From: an uncultured Clostridia bacterium
GTDB taxonomy: Bacteria > Bacillota > Clostridia > TANB77 > CAG-508
DNA length: 64,000 bases
Reading direction: 5' to 3'
NCBI GenBank assembly: GCA_944386165.1
Contig: CALXAA010000008.1
Span: forward strand, 1 to 64,000
Shown: positions 45,338-55,229 of the stretch, one piece after another
How the letters are laid out: each line of letters opens with the position of its first letter
Numbering within the stretch: position 1 is the first letter of the stretch
Position numbers and translations under genes: made by a program
The notes under the pieces: model-generated
The model's database searches: none
Seen by the model: only the letters and a program-made list of their open reading frames with translations
What the model was told of the DNA's origin: nothing

Positions 45338-46411
45338 ATGGAATTTGTACATATTGCTGATATGCACTTAGATGCTCAATTTAAAATGTTATCTGATAAA
45401 AACGGAATAGGAGAGCAAAGAAGATATGATCAAAGAATAATATTAAAAAAAATAATTAATTATATAAAAGAAAATAATATTAAATATTTATTTATTTCAG
45501 GAGACTTATATGAACATCAAACCATTAGAAAATCAACAATTGAATATATAAATGATTTATTTAAAGAAATAAATGAAACACAAATATTTATTGCTCCAGG
45601 TAATCATGACCCTTTTTTAAAAAATTCTTATTACAATAATTTTATATGGAATGATAATGTATATATATTTACACCAGAATTACAAAAAATAGAAACAAAA
45701 GAAGCAGATATATATGGTTATGGCTTTGGTGATTTTTATTGCTCAAATTTAAATTTAAATAATCTAAAAATTGAAAATCACAATAAAATAAATATATTAA
45801 TAATTCATGGAACATTAGATGGCGCAAATTTAGAAGATATGCAATATAATTCAATGAGCAAAAAGATGTTAGAAGAAAAAGGATTTAATTATATAGCATT
45901 AGGTCATATTCATAAAAATAACTTTATTAAAAACGGAAAAATAATTTATCCAGGTTCAACTATAGCCATGGGATTTGATGAGTTAGGAGAACATGGAATG
46001 GTAACAGGAGAAATTTTAAAACAAGAAAATAAATTAAAATTCATAAAACTAGATGATATGGAATTTGAAAAAAAAGAATTAGATTGTACAGAAATAGAAT
46101 CAGTAGAAGAATTGATAGAAAAAATTAATTTATTAAATTTAAATAAAAATAATTTATATGAAATAATTTTAACAGGAAAAAGAAATTTTGAAATAAATAT
46201 AAATAATTTATATAAATATCAATTAGATGAAAAAATAATAAAAATAAAAAATAATACAAAAATAAATTATAATATTCAAAAAATATTACAAGAAAATAAT
46301 TTAAGAGGATTATTTGCAAAAGAAATAATAAATGAAATAAATAATAATAATTATGATGAAAAAATAATAAATAGAGCTTTAGAAATAGGAATGGAAATTT
46401 TAAAAGAATAA
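45338..46411 (+). CDS. SbcD/Mre11-type metallophosphoesterase (YhaO-like)
   Basis: This 357-residue calcineurin-fold nuclease has metal motifs HIADMHLDA (about residues 5-13), FISGDLYEH (about 53-61), APGNHDPF (about 88-95), IIHG and LGHIHK (about 189-194). With the following ATPase it forms an Mre11/Rad50-like complex that trims DNA ends. Length and partner fit YhaO better than SbcD. The partner starts 20 bases after its stop. Confidence 0.88.
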   Translation: MEFVHIADMHLDAQFKMLSDKNGIGEQRRYDQRIILKKIINYIKENNIKYLFISGDLYEHQTIRKSTIEYINDLFKEINETQIFIAPGNHDPFLKNSYYNNFIWNDNVYIFTPELQKIETKEADIYGYGFGDFYCSNLNLNNLKIENHNKINILIIHGTLDGANLEDMQYNSMSKKMLEEKGFNYIALGHIHKNNFIKNGKIIYPGSTIAMGFDELGEHGMVTGEILKQENKLKFIKLDDMEFEKKELDCTEIESVEELIEKINLLNLNKNNLYEIILTGKRNFEININNLYKYQLDEKIIKIKNNTKINYNIQKILQENNLRGLFAKEIINEINNNNYDEKIINRALEIGMEILKE

Positions 46412-46431
46412 AAAAATTGGAGGGATTTATT

Positions 46432-48381
46432 TTGAAAATAAATAAAATAAAAATAAATTCATATGGAAAAATAAAAAATAAAGAAATAAATTTAGAAAAT
46501 CATTTAAATATTATTTATGGGAAAAATGAGAGTGGAAAATCAACAATATTAAATTTTATAATTAATATTTTATATGGAATATCAAAATCAAAAAACGGAA
46601 AAGAAATATCAGATTACGAAAAATATAAACCATGGAATTCTGATGAATTTTCAGGAAAATTAACATATGAATTAGATAATAAAAAGAAATATGAAATATT
46701 TAGAGAATTTAATAAAAAAAATCCAAAAATATTTAATGAAAATATGCAAGAAATTTCTAATGAATTTAATATTGATAAAAAAAATGGAAATGAATTTTTT
46801 TATGAACAAACTAATATAGATTTAAATATGTATTTATCAACATCTGTTTCATTACAACAGGAGGTAAAAGTTGGGAAAAATATTCAAAATTTAATGATAC
46901 AAAAGATATCAAACCTATTGGGAACAGGGGAAGATAACATCTCATATAAAAAAGCAGTAGACAATTTAAACAAAATGCAATTAGAGAAAATTGGAACAGA
47001 AAGAAGTAAAGAAAAACCAATTAATATAATACAGAAAAAAATCGAAGAAAATACAAAAAAAATAAATGAATTAAAAGAATACAAAAATATGCAATTTGAA
47101 ATTTATGAAAAAATAAATGAAATTGAAAATAAAATTAATAAAGAACAAACAAAAAATAATTTATTAAAAGAAATAAAAAATATTTTTGAAAAAAATGAAA
47201 TAAATAATGAAAAAATAAAAATAAAAGAAAAAATAAATGAAGATAATAAAAATAAAATAAATAATATAAATGAAAAATTAAATAATAAAAATTTTAATGA
47301 TATAAAAAATAATAATGTAAAATTACAAATTAAAAAAACACAAAAAAATAAGATAATAAAAAAATATAATATAATATTAATTATTTTATTATTAATAAAT
47401 ATAATTTTAAATATATTTATTACAAAATATTTAAATATTAATATAATTAAATATTTATTTTTAGCATTAATTCCAATATTTTTAATTTATTATTTTATCA
47501 AAATAAATATAATAAATAAAAAAATAAAAAATATACAAAATAATATAAATAATAATAATGAATTTAATGAAAAAGAAATAATGGAATTAAATAATAATTA
47601 TAATTTAATAAATGAAAATTATAAAAAAATAAATAATGAAATAGAACAAGAAAAAAACAGTAATATTTTTATATTAAATTCAGAAAAAAATAATATTATT
47701 AATAAATATTCATATAAATTAAGTCAAGAAGAAATAAATAAATTATTTAAATATGAAAATATAGAAAAGAATTCTGTTTTAATAGAAAATGAAATAGATA
47801 ATTTAAAATATGAATTAAATAAATTAGAATTAAATAGAGACAATATAGAAAAAGAATTAGAAAAATTATTAAATTTAGAAGAAGAACAACAAATTCTAAA
47901 ACAACAATTAGGAGAATTACAAGAAGAAAATAATGCAATAGAATTAACAAAAAAATTGTTAGAAAAAGCATATGAAAAAATGAAAAATGATATTAGTCCA
48001 ATATTCACAAAAAAACTTTCAGAAAATATATCTAATATCACAAACAATAAATATAAAAAAATATTTTTAAATGATGAACAAGGATTAATTGTAGAACTTG
48101 AAAACGGTAACTACATTCCTGCAGATAGACTAAGTGCAGGTACAATAGACCAATTATATTTATCTTTAAGATTTGCAATGTTAGATGAAATATCAAAAGA
48201 AAAAGTACCAATTATTCTAGATGAAGCATTTGCATATTTTGATGATGAAAGATTAAAAAATATATTATTATTTTTAAATAAAGAATATAGTGATAGACAA
48301 ATTATTATATTTACCTGTACAAAAAGAGAAAAAGAATTATTAGAAGAAAATTTTATTAAATTCAATTATATTGAATTATAG
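46432..48381 (+). CDS. YhaN-like Rad50/SbcC-type ATPase
   Basis: This 649-residue ATPase is the partner of the nuclease above. It has an N-terminal half with Walker A YGKNESGKST (about residues 28-37). Coiled-coil regions flank two adjacent membrane helices (about 307-352, unlike SbcC but as in YhaN). The C-terminal half has signature LSAGTIDQLYLSL and Walker B PIILDEAFAYFDD. The start is TTG 46432, because GGAGGG at 46419-46424 precedes it; TTG 46417 overlaps that site. The middle is extremely AT-rich (Asn, Lys, Ile). Confidence 0.85.
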   Translation: MKINKIKINSYGKIKNKEINLENHLNIIYGKNESGKSTILNFIINILYGISKSKNGKEISDYEKYKPWNSDEFSGKLTYELDNKKKYEIFREFNKKNPKIFNENMQEISNEFNIDKKNGNEFFYEQTNIDLNMYLSTSVSLQQEVKVGKNIQNLMIQKISNLLGTGEDNISYKKAVDNLNKMQLEKIGTERSKEKPINIIQKKIEENTKKINELKEYKNMQFEIYEKINEIENKINKEQTKNNLLKEIKNIFEKNEINNEKIKIKEKINEDNKNKINNINEKLNNKNFNDIKNNNVKLQIKKTQKNKIIKKYNIILIILLLINIILNIFITKYLNINIIKYLFLALIPIFLIYYFIKINIINKKIKNIQNNINNNNEFNEKEIMELNNNYNLINENYKKINNEIEQEKNSNIFILNSEKNNIINKYSYKLSQEEINKLFKYENIEKNSVLIENEIDNLKYELNKLELNRDNIEKELEKLLNLEEEQQILKQQLGELQEENNAIELTKKLLEKAYEKMKNDISPIFTKKLSENISNITNNKYKKIFLNDEQGLIVELENGNYIPADRLSAGTIDQLYLSLRFAMLDEISKEKVPIILDEAFAYFDDERLKNILLFLNKEYSDRQIIIFTCTKREKELLEENFIKFNYIEL

Positions 48382-48398
48382 TTTGTTATTTAAAACAC

Positions 48399-48427
48399 TT
48401 GAAAAATATACCAATGTGTTGTATAAT
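48399..48427 (+). promoter_or_regulatory. promoter of prfA
   Basis: TTGAAA (48399-48404) and TATAAT (48422-48427) are 17 bases apart. The gene starts at 48473. Confidence 0.75.
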
Positions 48428-48472
48428 ATAACATGTTAAAAAGAGACTTATAAAAAGAAAAGGAGAATATTT

Positions 48473-49534
48473 ATGTTTGACAAATTGGATGCAGTAGAAG
48501 AAAGATATGAAGAATTAACAAAATTAATAAGTGATCCAAATATAATCTCAAACCATTCTGAATGGCAAAAATTAATAAAAGAACATAGTTCAATAGAAGA
48601 AGTTGTACAAAAATATAGAGAATACAAAAAAGAAAAACAAAGAATGGAAGAAGCAAAAGAAATGATGGAAGACAAAGAACTAAAAGAACTTGCAGAAATT
48701 GATTATTACGAGGCAAAAGAAAAACTTCCACATATAGAAGAAGAATTAAAAGCATTACTAATCCCAAAAGACCCAAATGATGACAAAAACATCATATGCG
48801 AAATACGTGCAGGAGCTGGAGGAGAAGAAGCTGCATTATTTGCTAGTACATTATTTAGAATGTATTCAATGTATGCAGAAAGAAAACATTGGAAAATCGA
48901 AATATTAAATGAAAATGAAACAGAATTAGGTGGATATAAAGAAATATCATTCATGGTGGTTGGAAAAGGAGCTTATAGTAGATTAAAATTTGAAAGTGGC
49001 GTACATAGAGTACAAAGAGTTCCAGACACAGAAAGTAGTGGTAGAATACATACTTCAACAGCAACAGTTGCAGTACTTCCAGTAGTTGAAGATGTTGAAA
49101 TTGAAATAAACCCAGCAGATATAAAAATGGAGGTATTTAGGGCCTCAGGAGCTGGAGGACAACATGTTAATAAAACATCATCAGCCGTAAGACTTATACA
49201 TGAACCAACAGGAATTGTTGTAGAATGCCAAACTGAAAGATCACAATTACAAAATAGAGAATATGCAATGAAAATGTTACGTTCAAGACTTTACAATATG
49301 GAAAAAGAAAAACAAGATTCAGAAATAGCAAATGCAAGAAAAAGTCAAGTTGGAAGTGGAGACAGAAGCGAAAAAATACGTACATATAACTATCCACAAG
49401 GACGTATAACAGACCATAGAATTGGAATGAGTATCTTCCAAATGGAAAACTTTTTAAATGGAGATTTAGACGAAATGATAGATAATTTAATTGCAGCAGA
49501 CAGAGCAGAAAAATTAAAAGGTGAAGAAGAATAA
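48473..49534 (+). CDS. prfA: peptide chain release factor 1
   Basis: This 353-residue factor ends translation at UAA and UAG. It has the codon-reading region [17 protein letters not shown] (PxT motif PDT, about residues 182-184) and the peptidyl-tRNA hydrolysis motif [15 protein letters not shown] (GGQ about 228-230). Length is standard. AAGGAG precedes ATG 48473. The usual neighbours prmC and hemK-type genes are absent. Confidence 0.96.
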   Translation: MFDKLDAVEERYEELTKLISDPNIISNHSEWQKLIKEHSSIEEVVQKYREYKKEKQRMEEAKEMMEDKELKELAEIDYYEAKEKLPHIEEELKALLIPKDPNDDKNIICEIRAGAGGEEAALFASTLFRMYSMYAERKHWKIEILNENETELGGYKEISFMVVGKGAYSRLKFESGVHRVQRVPDTESSGRIHTSTATVAVLPVVEDVEIEINPADIKMEVFRASGAGGQHVNKTSSAVRLIHEPTGIVVECQTERSQLQNREYAMKMLRSRLYNMEKEKQDSEIANARKSQVGSGDRSEKIRTYNYPQGRITDHRIGMSIFQMENFLNGDLDEMIDNLIAADRAEKLKGEEE

Positions 49535-49541
49535 GTAATAA

Positions 49542-49592
49542 AAAAACTCTTTTAAAATATATTTTAATAATATAAAATAAAGGAGTTTTTTT
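49542..49592 (+). terminator. prfA terminator hairpin that includes the ribosome binding site of the ZIP gene
   Basis: AAAAAACTC (from 49541) followed by TTT pairs with AAAGGAGTTTTTT (49579-49592) with one G-T pair and a long AT-rich loop. The right arm contains the AAAGGAG site of the next gene, so the structure could both end transcription and hide that site. Confidence 0.5.
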
Positions 49593-50348
49593 ATGCAAAA
49601 TATTATGAATACAGCTATATTAGGGCTATTTTTTGGAACTATAGGAACAACTATAGGTGGAATAATAGGATGTAGTCTAAAAAGACATTCAAACAAATTT
49701 TTAAGTTTCATATTATCATTTGCAGCAGGACTAATGATGGCAGTAATATGTTTTGATTTAATACCAGAATCTCTAGGGATTAGCTCAATTATAGAAGTTA
49801 TTATAGGAATAACCTCGGGAATCATAATAATGATTTTTTGTGATGTAATTGTAGACAAAAAGTTTAATAATAAAGAAATAACGAACAAAAATTTAAATAA
49901 AACTACTAACAATTTATTAAAAACAGGAATTATTGTAAGTATAGGATTGGCCATACACAATATCCCAGAAGGACTAGCAATAGGCTCTGGATTTGAAGCT
50001 TCAACAAAATTAGGATTTTCCCTAGCACTAGCAATATGTTTTCATGATATTCCAGAAGGAATATCAATGGCTGTGCCTATGAAAAATGGAGGAATGAAAG
50101 CATACAAAATTATGTTTTATGTAATATTATCTGGAATAGCTACAGGAGTAGGAGCTTTGATAGGAAGTATAGTAGGAAAAATATCAGAACAAATAATAGC
50201 AATAGCATTAAGTTTTGCAGCTGGAGCAATGTTATATATAGTATCAGGAGAACTAATTCCAGAATCAAATAGCCTTTATAAAGGTAGAATTTCAGCACTT
50301 GGAAACATGTTAGGTCTTATAATTGGAATTTGTGTAACTTTATTATAA
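49593..50348 (+). CDS. ZIP-family metal transporter (ZupT-like)
   Basis: This 251-residue membrane protein has about eight helices and imports zinc or other divalent metals. Helix 4 has HNIPEG (from about residue 122) and helix 5 has HDIPEG (from about 151), the paired metal-binding motifs. A short loop between helices 3 and 4 is Asn/Lys-rich without the His cluster of some members. The ribosome binding site lies in the right arm of the prfA hairpin, 7 bases before ATG 49593. Confidence 0.92.
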   Translation: MQNIMNTAILGLFFGTIGTTIGGIIGCSLKRHSNKFLSFILSFAAGLMMAVICFDLIPESLGISSIIEVIIGITSGIIIMIFCDVIVDKKFNNKEITNKNLNKTTNNLLKTGIIVSIGLAIHNIPEGLAIGSGFEASTKLGFSLALAICFHDIPEGISMAVPMKNGGMKAYKIMFYVILSGIATGVGALIGSIVGKISEQIIAIALSFAAGAMLYIVSGELIPESNSLYKGRISALGNMLGLIIGICVTLL

Positions 50349-50354
50349 AATCTA

Positions 50355-50383
50355 TTGCAATTTAAGAAAAAATATAGTAAAAT
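50355..50383 (+). promoter_or_regulatory. promoter of pcrA
   Basis: TTGCAA (50355-50360) and TAAAAT (50378-50383) have a 17-base spacer. The gene starts at 50421. Confidence 0.65.
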
Positions 50384-50420
50384 ACAAACAAACATTTGAA
50401 AAAAGAAAGGATCCAAAATA

Positions 50421-52664
50421 ATGAATGAAATTTTAGAAGGACTAAATGATAAACAATATGAAGCAGTTATAAATACAGAAGGACCATGTCTTGTTATTGC
50501 AGGAGCAGGAAGTGGAAAAACAAAAGTATTAACACATAAAATAGCATATTTAATACAAGAAAAAAACGTTTTGCCTTGGAATATATTGGCAATAACATTT
50601 ACAAACAAAGCTGCAAATGAAATGAAAGAAAGAATTGCAGGATTAGTTGGAGATGCAGCTAAAGATATGTGGATTGGCACATTCCACTCAATATGTGTAA
50701 GAATATTAAGAAAATTTATAGATAGAATTGGATTTAATTCATCATTTATAATATTTGACACATCAGACCAAAAAAGCCTTGTAAAAAGATGCTTAAAAGA
50801 ATTAGACATAGATGACAAAATACTTGGAGACAAAACATGTTTATATGAAATAAGTAATGCCAAAAATGAGATGTTAGAACCAGATAATTACAGAGCAAAA
50901 GTACATGGAGATTTTAAAAGAGAAAAAATTGCAAATGTATATGAACTATATCAAAAAAAATTAAAAGAAAACAATGCAATAGACTTTGATGATATAATAA
51001 ATTTCACAATTAAAATCTTATTAGAAAATCCAGATGTATTAGAATATTATACAAATAAATTTAAATATATTTTAGTTGACGAATACCAAGACACAAACAA
51101 ATCTCAATTCACACTTGTAACAATGTTAGCATCAAAACATGGAAACATTACGGCAGTAGGTGACAATGACCAAGGAATTTATAGTTTTAGAGGAGCAGAT
51201 ATAACAAATATATTAAATTTTGAAAAAGATTTTCCAGGAACAAAAATAATCAAATTAGAGCAAAATTATAGATGTACTGGAAGCATTTTAAATATTGCAA
51301 ATGAAGTAATAAAAAACAATGAAGTAAAATATGAGAAAAAACTATGGACTGAAAATGAAGAAGGAGAATTACCAAAAGTATATTGTTCAGACAATGAATA
51401 TGATGAAGGAAGATATATTGTTGAACAAATAGAACATTTAAGAAGACAAGAAAAATATAAATACTCAGACTTTGCAGTATTATACAGAATGAATACACAA
51501 TCAAGAGCAATAGAAGATATTTTAAGAAGAGAAATGGTACCATACAAAATTGTTGGAGGGCTAAAATTCTATGAAAGAAAAGAAATAAAAGACATTATTT
51601 CATATTTAAGACTAGTACAAAATCCAGCAGACAATATAAGTTTAAATAGAATAATAAATGAGCCTAAAAGAGGTATAGGAAGAACAAGTTTAGAAACCGT
51701 AGAACAAACAGCAGGCCAATTTAATACATCAATGTATGAAGTAATAAAAAATGCTAACAACTACGGATTAAACAGAGTATACACAAATTCAAGAGAATTT
51801 GTTAATTGTATAGAAGAATTTATAGCACAAAAAAATAATTTAAAAATATCTGAATTAATACAAAAAATATTAAAAGATACAGGATATTTAAAAACACTTG
51901 AAGATGAAAATACAGATGAAACAAAAAACAGAATAGCAAACTTAGAAGAATTTTTAAATGTAGCAATAGAATTTGAAGAAGAATCAGCAGAAAACACATT
52001 AAACGAGTTTCTAGAAGGAATAACACTATCAAGTGATTTAGACAATATAGAAGAAACAGATGAATCTGTAACATTAATGACATTACATAGTGCTAAAGGG
52101 CTTGAATTTCCTGTTGTATTTCTAGTAGGAATGGAAGAAGGAGTATTTCCAGGGTACAAATCAATTGGAGAAGATAAAGAAATAGAAGAAGAAAGACGTT
52201 TATGTTATGTAGGAATTACAAGAGCAAAAGAAAGATTATTTTTAACAAGAAGCAAACAACGTACAACATTTGGATCCACAACATATAATCAACCATCAAG
52301 ATTTTTAAAAGAAATACCAGCAAATATGTTAGATGGTTATGAAGAAGCAATGGAAGGAAAAACAACATATGAAAAAGAAAGCTTTGGAGACAGTGGATAC
52401 ACATGGAGTTACGGAAGTAAAAGCCAAAGCAATATGTTTAGAACAGCAGAAAGCTTTTTAAACAGTTTAAAAAAGCAACCTCAAAATCAAGTTGTAAATT
52501 TTTCTCAATACCAAGCAGGAGTTAAAGTATATCACAAAAAATTTGGAGAAGGAATAATAAATTATGTTGAGCCAGAAGGTGATGATTTAAAAGTAGATAT
52601 AAATTTTGATAAATTTGGACATAAAAGGCTAATGGCAAAATTTGCTAATTTAGAAATATTATAA
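50421..52664 (+). CDS. pcrA: UvrD/PcrA-type DNA helicase
   Basis: This 747-residue superfamily 1A helicase works in repair and replication restart. It begins LEGLNDKQYEAV and has Walker A AGAGSGKTKVL (about residues 27-37), ITFTNKAANEMKER, DEYQDTNKSQ (about 219-228), GDNDQGIYSFRGAD, QNYRC, and TLHSAKGLEFPVVFL (about 553-567). A Tudor-like C-terminal domain (FSQYQAGVKVYHKKFGEG, about 695 on) is typical of PcrA and binds RNA polymerase. Confidence 0.95.
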   Translation: MNEILEGLNDKQYEAVINTEGPCLVIAGAGSGKTKVLTHKIAYLIQEKNVLPWNILAITFTNKAANEMKERIAGLVGDAAKDMWIGTFHSICVRILRKFIDRIGFNSSFIIFDTSDQKSLVKRCLKELDIDDKILGDKTCLYEISNAKNEMLEPDNYRAKVHGDFKREKIANVYELYQKKLKENNAIDFDDIINFTIKILLENPDVLEYYTNKFKYILVDEYQDTNKSQFTLVTMLASKHGNITAVGDNDQGIYSFRGADITNILNFEKDFPGTKIIKLEQNYRCTGSILNIANEVIKNNEVKYEKKLWTENEEGELPKVYCSDNEYDEGRYIVEQIEHLRRQEKYKYSDFAVLYRMNTQSRAIEDILRREMVPYKIVGGLKFYERKEIKDIISYLRLVQNPADNISLNRIINEPKRGIGRTSLETVEQTAGQFNTSMYEVIKNANNYGLNRVYTNSREFVNCIEEFIAQKNNLKISELIQKILKDTGYLKTLEDENTDETKNRIANLEEFLNVAIEFEEESAENTLNEFLEGITLSSDLDNIEETDESVTLMTLHSAKGLEFPVVFLVGMEEGVFPGYKSIGEDKEIEEERRLCYVGITRAKERLFLTRSKQRTTFGSTTYNQPSRFLKEIPANMLDGYEEAMEGKTTYEKESFGDSGYTWSYGSKSQSNMFRTAESFLNSLKKQPQNQVVNFSQYQAGVKVYHKKFGEGIINYVEPEGDDLKVDINFDKFGHKRLMAKFANLEIL

Positions 52665-52721
52665 TGAAAAGAAGAATAAAAAATAAAAATAAGTTAATAC
52701 TAAAGAAAAAGGAGAAAAATT

Positions 52722-52910
52722 ATGTCAGATTTAACAAAATTAGAATTACAAAATATAAGAAAAATTATATTAGAAAACGAAAATAAATATCAAAAAGTCA
52801 ATTCATATTTGTCACAAGTAAAAGATGTTCAAATACAACAATTGTTTAATAATATTGCACAAGACTCATTAAATGTAAAACAACAACTTATAAGTTATTT
52901 AAACAATTAA
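52722..52910 (+). CDS. small coat-F-like protein (62 aa)
   Basis: The protein is all-helical, with no Cys and no membrane segment, and contains LENENKYQKVNSYLSQVKDVQIQQLF. This pattern resembles small CotF/spore-coat-related four-helix proteins of Clostridia. The next gene is of similar type. AAAGGAG precedes ATG 52722. The family call is tentative. Confidence 0.6.
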   Translation: MSDLTKLELQNIRKIILENENKYQKVNSYLSQVKDVQIQQLFNNIAQDSLNVKQQLISYLNN

Positions 52911-52937
52911 TAAAAAATAAAGGAGCAAAAAATAAAT

Positions 52938-53180
52938 ATGGATGAAAAAACAATGATAAATGATTTAATTTTAAATTTAAAATCTAATATAAGTTTATAT
53001 CAAACAGCAATTTGCGACAGTGAAAATATTGGTATTAGGCAAATTTTACAACAAATGAGAAACAGTAATGAAAGTATGTTATATGAATTAACAAAAGTTG
53101 CAAATTTAAAAGGGTACTCAAAACCAGTTGCAAAAGCTGAAATGCAAGAAATTGATACATTAAAAAAAGAAATTCTATAA
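52938..53180 (+). CDS. coat-F-like protein (80 aa)
   Basis: This helical protein with LILNLKSNISLYQTAICDSENIGIRQILQQMRN matches the general CotF pattern (helix, spacer with a helix-start acidic residue, helix). The C-terminal GYSKPVAKA fits the usual GWYK/GYY-type end of that family. It lies 27 bases after its smaller neighbour and is preceded by AAAGGAG. A spore coat or surface role is inferred. Confidence 0.65.
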   Translation: MDEKTMINDLILNLKSNISLYQTAICDSENIGIRQILQQMRNSNESMLYELTKVANLKGYSKPVAKAEMQEIDTLKKEIL

Positions 53181-53183
53181 TAT

Positions 53184-53228
53184 AAAAAAAGAGAAAACAA
53201 AAGAAAAAAAGAAAAAAAAAGAGAAAAT
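53184..53228 (+). repeat. purine-only tract (A/G) in the leader of the M23 peptidase gene
   Basis: Forty-five bases are purine apart from one C at 53198, mostly A with single G. This may be simple sequence drift, or it may affect DNA curvature or translation. Confidence 0.5.
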
Positions 53229-53329
53229 AGAAATATCATAGTAAAAAACGGTAAATATAAAAAATTGCTAAAAACATAAACTTTAATATACAATAAAACA
53301 AAATGTACAAAGAACAGGAGAAAAAATTA

Positions 53330-54319
53330 ATGGTAAAAAATATATTAGTATTTGCTAGAAAATCAATGAAACTTACAATATTACTAGGTATATCTATATT
53401 ATTAATAATTTGTGCAGTTGTTCTATTTTTCAAACCAATTTATAGTGTTTCAATAAATGGAACACAAGTAGGGTACAGTAAAGATAAAAGTAAATTACAA
53501 TCAAATATAAATGAATATATGGAAAATGGAGATGGAGAAGCAAATCTTGCATTTGTGCAAATAGATTCATTACCAGAATATAAATTATGTTTGTTAAAAA
53601 GAAATATAGTAACAAATGATGATGAAATCTTTGAAACAGTCAAACAATCAGGAACAAAATACTATAAATATTATGCCATAAAACTAGGAGAAGAAGAAAA
53701 GGCGTATGTATCTGATTTTGCACAAGCAGAAGATGTTGTTAACAAATTAAAAGAAAAAGAAAGCACAAATGTTGATCAAATAACTATAACAGAAATTTAT
53801 GATGTAGAACTAAAAGAATTTACAGAAGTAGATACAATTGTAGCAAATTTATATGTAAAAAAAGTAGAAGTTGCAAAAAAACCAGTAAGTTCTGGAAAAG
53901 TAAACACATCATTTAATATATCATATAATAAAGTTCCTTTAAATATTAGTTTAATAAAACCAATATCTGGTGTTATAACATCAAGATTTGCATCTAATAG
54001 TAGAATAAGGTCAAATTTACATACAGGAATAGATATTGCAGCACCAAAAAATACACCTATTAAAGCAGCTGCTGCAGGAACAGTAACTTTTTCTGGAACA
54101 AAAGGTTCTTATGGAAAATTAATAGTAGTATCTCACGGAAATGGAATAGAAACATATTATGGGCATTGCAACAAACTATATGCAACTGTAGGCCAACAAG
54201 TAGCACAAGGAGAAACAATAGCTGCAGTTGGTTCAACAGGAAATAGTACAGGTAATCACTTACATCTAGAAATAAGAGTAAATGGAGTTGCATATAACCC
54301 ACAAAACTATTTATATTAA
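53330..54319 (+). CDS. membrane-anchored M23-family peptidoglycan endopeptidase
   Basis: This 329-residue protein has one N-terminal helix (about residues 14-37), a middle domain and a C-terminal LytM/M23 domain. The zinc and active-site motifs are HTGIDIAAP (about 235-243), HGNGIETYYGHC (about 274-285) and HLHLEIR (about 311-317), all intact, so it should cut peptidoglycan cross-links. SpoIIQ-type proteins have a similar layout but often lose these residues. ATG 53330 follows AGGAG by 9 bases; an ATG at 53303 has no site. Confidence 0.88.
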   Translation: MVKNILVFARKSMKLTILLGISILLIICAVVLFFKPIYSVSINGTQVGYSKDKSKLQSNINEYMENGDGEANLAFVQIDSLPEYKLCLLKRNIVTNDDEIFETVKQSGTKYYKYYAIKLGEEEKAYVSDFAQAEDVVNKLKEKESTNVDQITITEIYDVELKEFTEVDTIVANLYVKKVEVAKKPVSSGKVNTSFNISYNKVPLNISLIKPISGVITSRFASNSRIRSNLHTGIDIAAPKNTPIKAAAAGTVTFSGTKGSYGKLIVVSHGNGIETYYGHCNKLYATVGQQVAQGETIAAVGSTGNSTGNHLHLEIRVNGVAYNPQNYLY

Positions 54320-54324
54320 AAATA

Positions 54325-54365
54325 AAAAACGACATGAAAGTAAAATAAACTAACATGTCGTTTTT
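54325..54365. terminator. bidirectional terminator between the M23 gene and mecA
   Basis: AAAAACGACATG (54325-54336) is perfectly complementary to 54354-54365 over 12 bp. It has T-runs on both strands and a 17-base loop. Confidence 0.85.
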
Positions 54366-54385
54366 CAATTTTATAAAAATAGTTA

Positions 54386-54937
54386 TTACCTTACAAATAA
54401 ATTAATACAAGTATTTATTGCATCTCTACCAAAAATTACTTTCCCATATTCATTCAAAATTCCTTCGAATAAATAAGAAGAATTTATTTTTTTACCAAAC
54501 TCAGACAAAACGAAATTAAAATCTGGAGAAATATTATTACTTGAAATTAGAAAGTAAACATTGTTATAAATAAATAAACAAAAGTCTTCAAAAACAGACC
54601 AATTCATATTTTTTATATATGTACAAAAAGCTAAAAAATTATTAAAATTTTCAAACTTATATACAAAATGAGAATTATCATATATAAGATAATCTGAATT
54701 TACTTTTGTAATAGTAAAAATAAATCCATCATTCACATTCAAAATTTCAACCAATAAATTTTCATCATTTACTTTAAAATTCAATTCTTGTTCAGCCCTT
54801 TCTAAAAATGACTGTAACAATGGGTGTGCTATAAAATTGTCTGAAATTAATATATTTTTAGAAATATTGTTCATATCCATATCTTCAGAAGTTAGAGATA
54901 TTTTTATTTTGTTATCAGTTATTTTTTCAAATTTCAT
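54386..54937 (-). CDS. mecA: MecA-type adaptor protein
   Basis: This 183-residue adaptor has the N-terminal MKFEKITDNKIKISLTSEDM of the MecA family, which targets proteins such as ComK to ClpCP for degradation, and the C-terminal domain with KFENFNNFLAFC. It is a little shorter than Bacillus MecA (about 218) because the middle linker is short. It has its own leftward transcription unit with AAGGAA before ATG. Confidence 0.85.
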   Translation of the reverse strand: MKFEKITDNKIKISLTSEDMDMNNISKNILISDNFIAHPLLQSFLERAEQELNFKVNDENLLVEILNVNDGFIFTITKVNSDYLIYDNSHFVYKFENFNNFLAFCTYIKNMNWSVFEDFCLFIYNNVYFLISSNNISPDFNFVLSEFGKKINSSYLFEGILNEYGKVIFGRDAINTCINLFVR

Positions 54938-55116
54938 TGTAAGTTCCTTTCTTATTTTATTAAAATAAAAATTAAGTTATCTGAATTAATATATATATAT
55001 TATACTATGAAATTATATATATATAAAGGAACAATTTTTTCCAAAAAACAAAAATTTACTACTTAAATAACAGTAAAGTATAACTATTAAAAATATATTT
55101 ATTTATATAATAGTAC

Positions 55117-55145
55117 TTGAAAAAAACACAAAACCAATGTATAAT
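55117..55145 (+). promoter_or_regulatory. promoter of the radC-mreBCD-PBP2-minC operon
   Basis: TTGAAA (55117-55122) and TATAAT (55140-55145) are 17 bases apart. The leader of about 80 bases has no clear riboswitch. The sequence around the boxes closely resembles that of the prfA promoter. Confidence 0.75.
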
Positions 55146-55229
55146 ATAAACACAATAATTGGGGAAAACCGTAGGGAATGTTAAAATTAATTGACAAAAA
55201 CAATAAGAAATTAGAAAGGAAATAGATAA

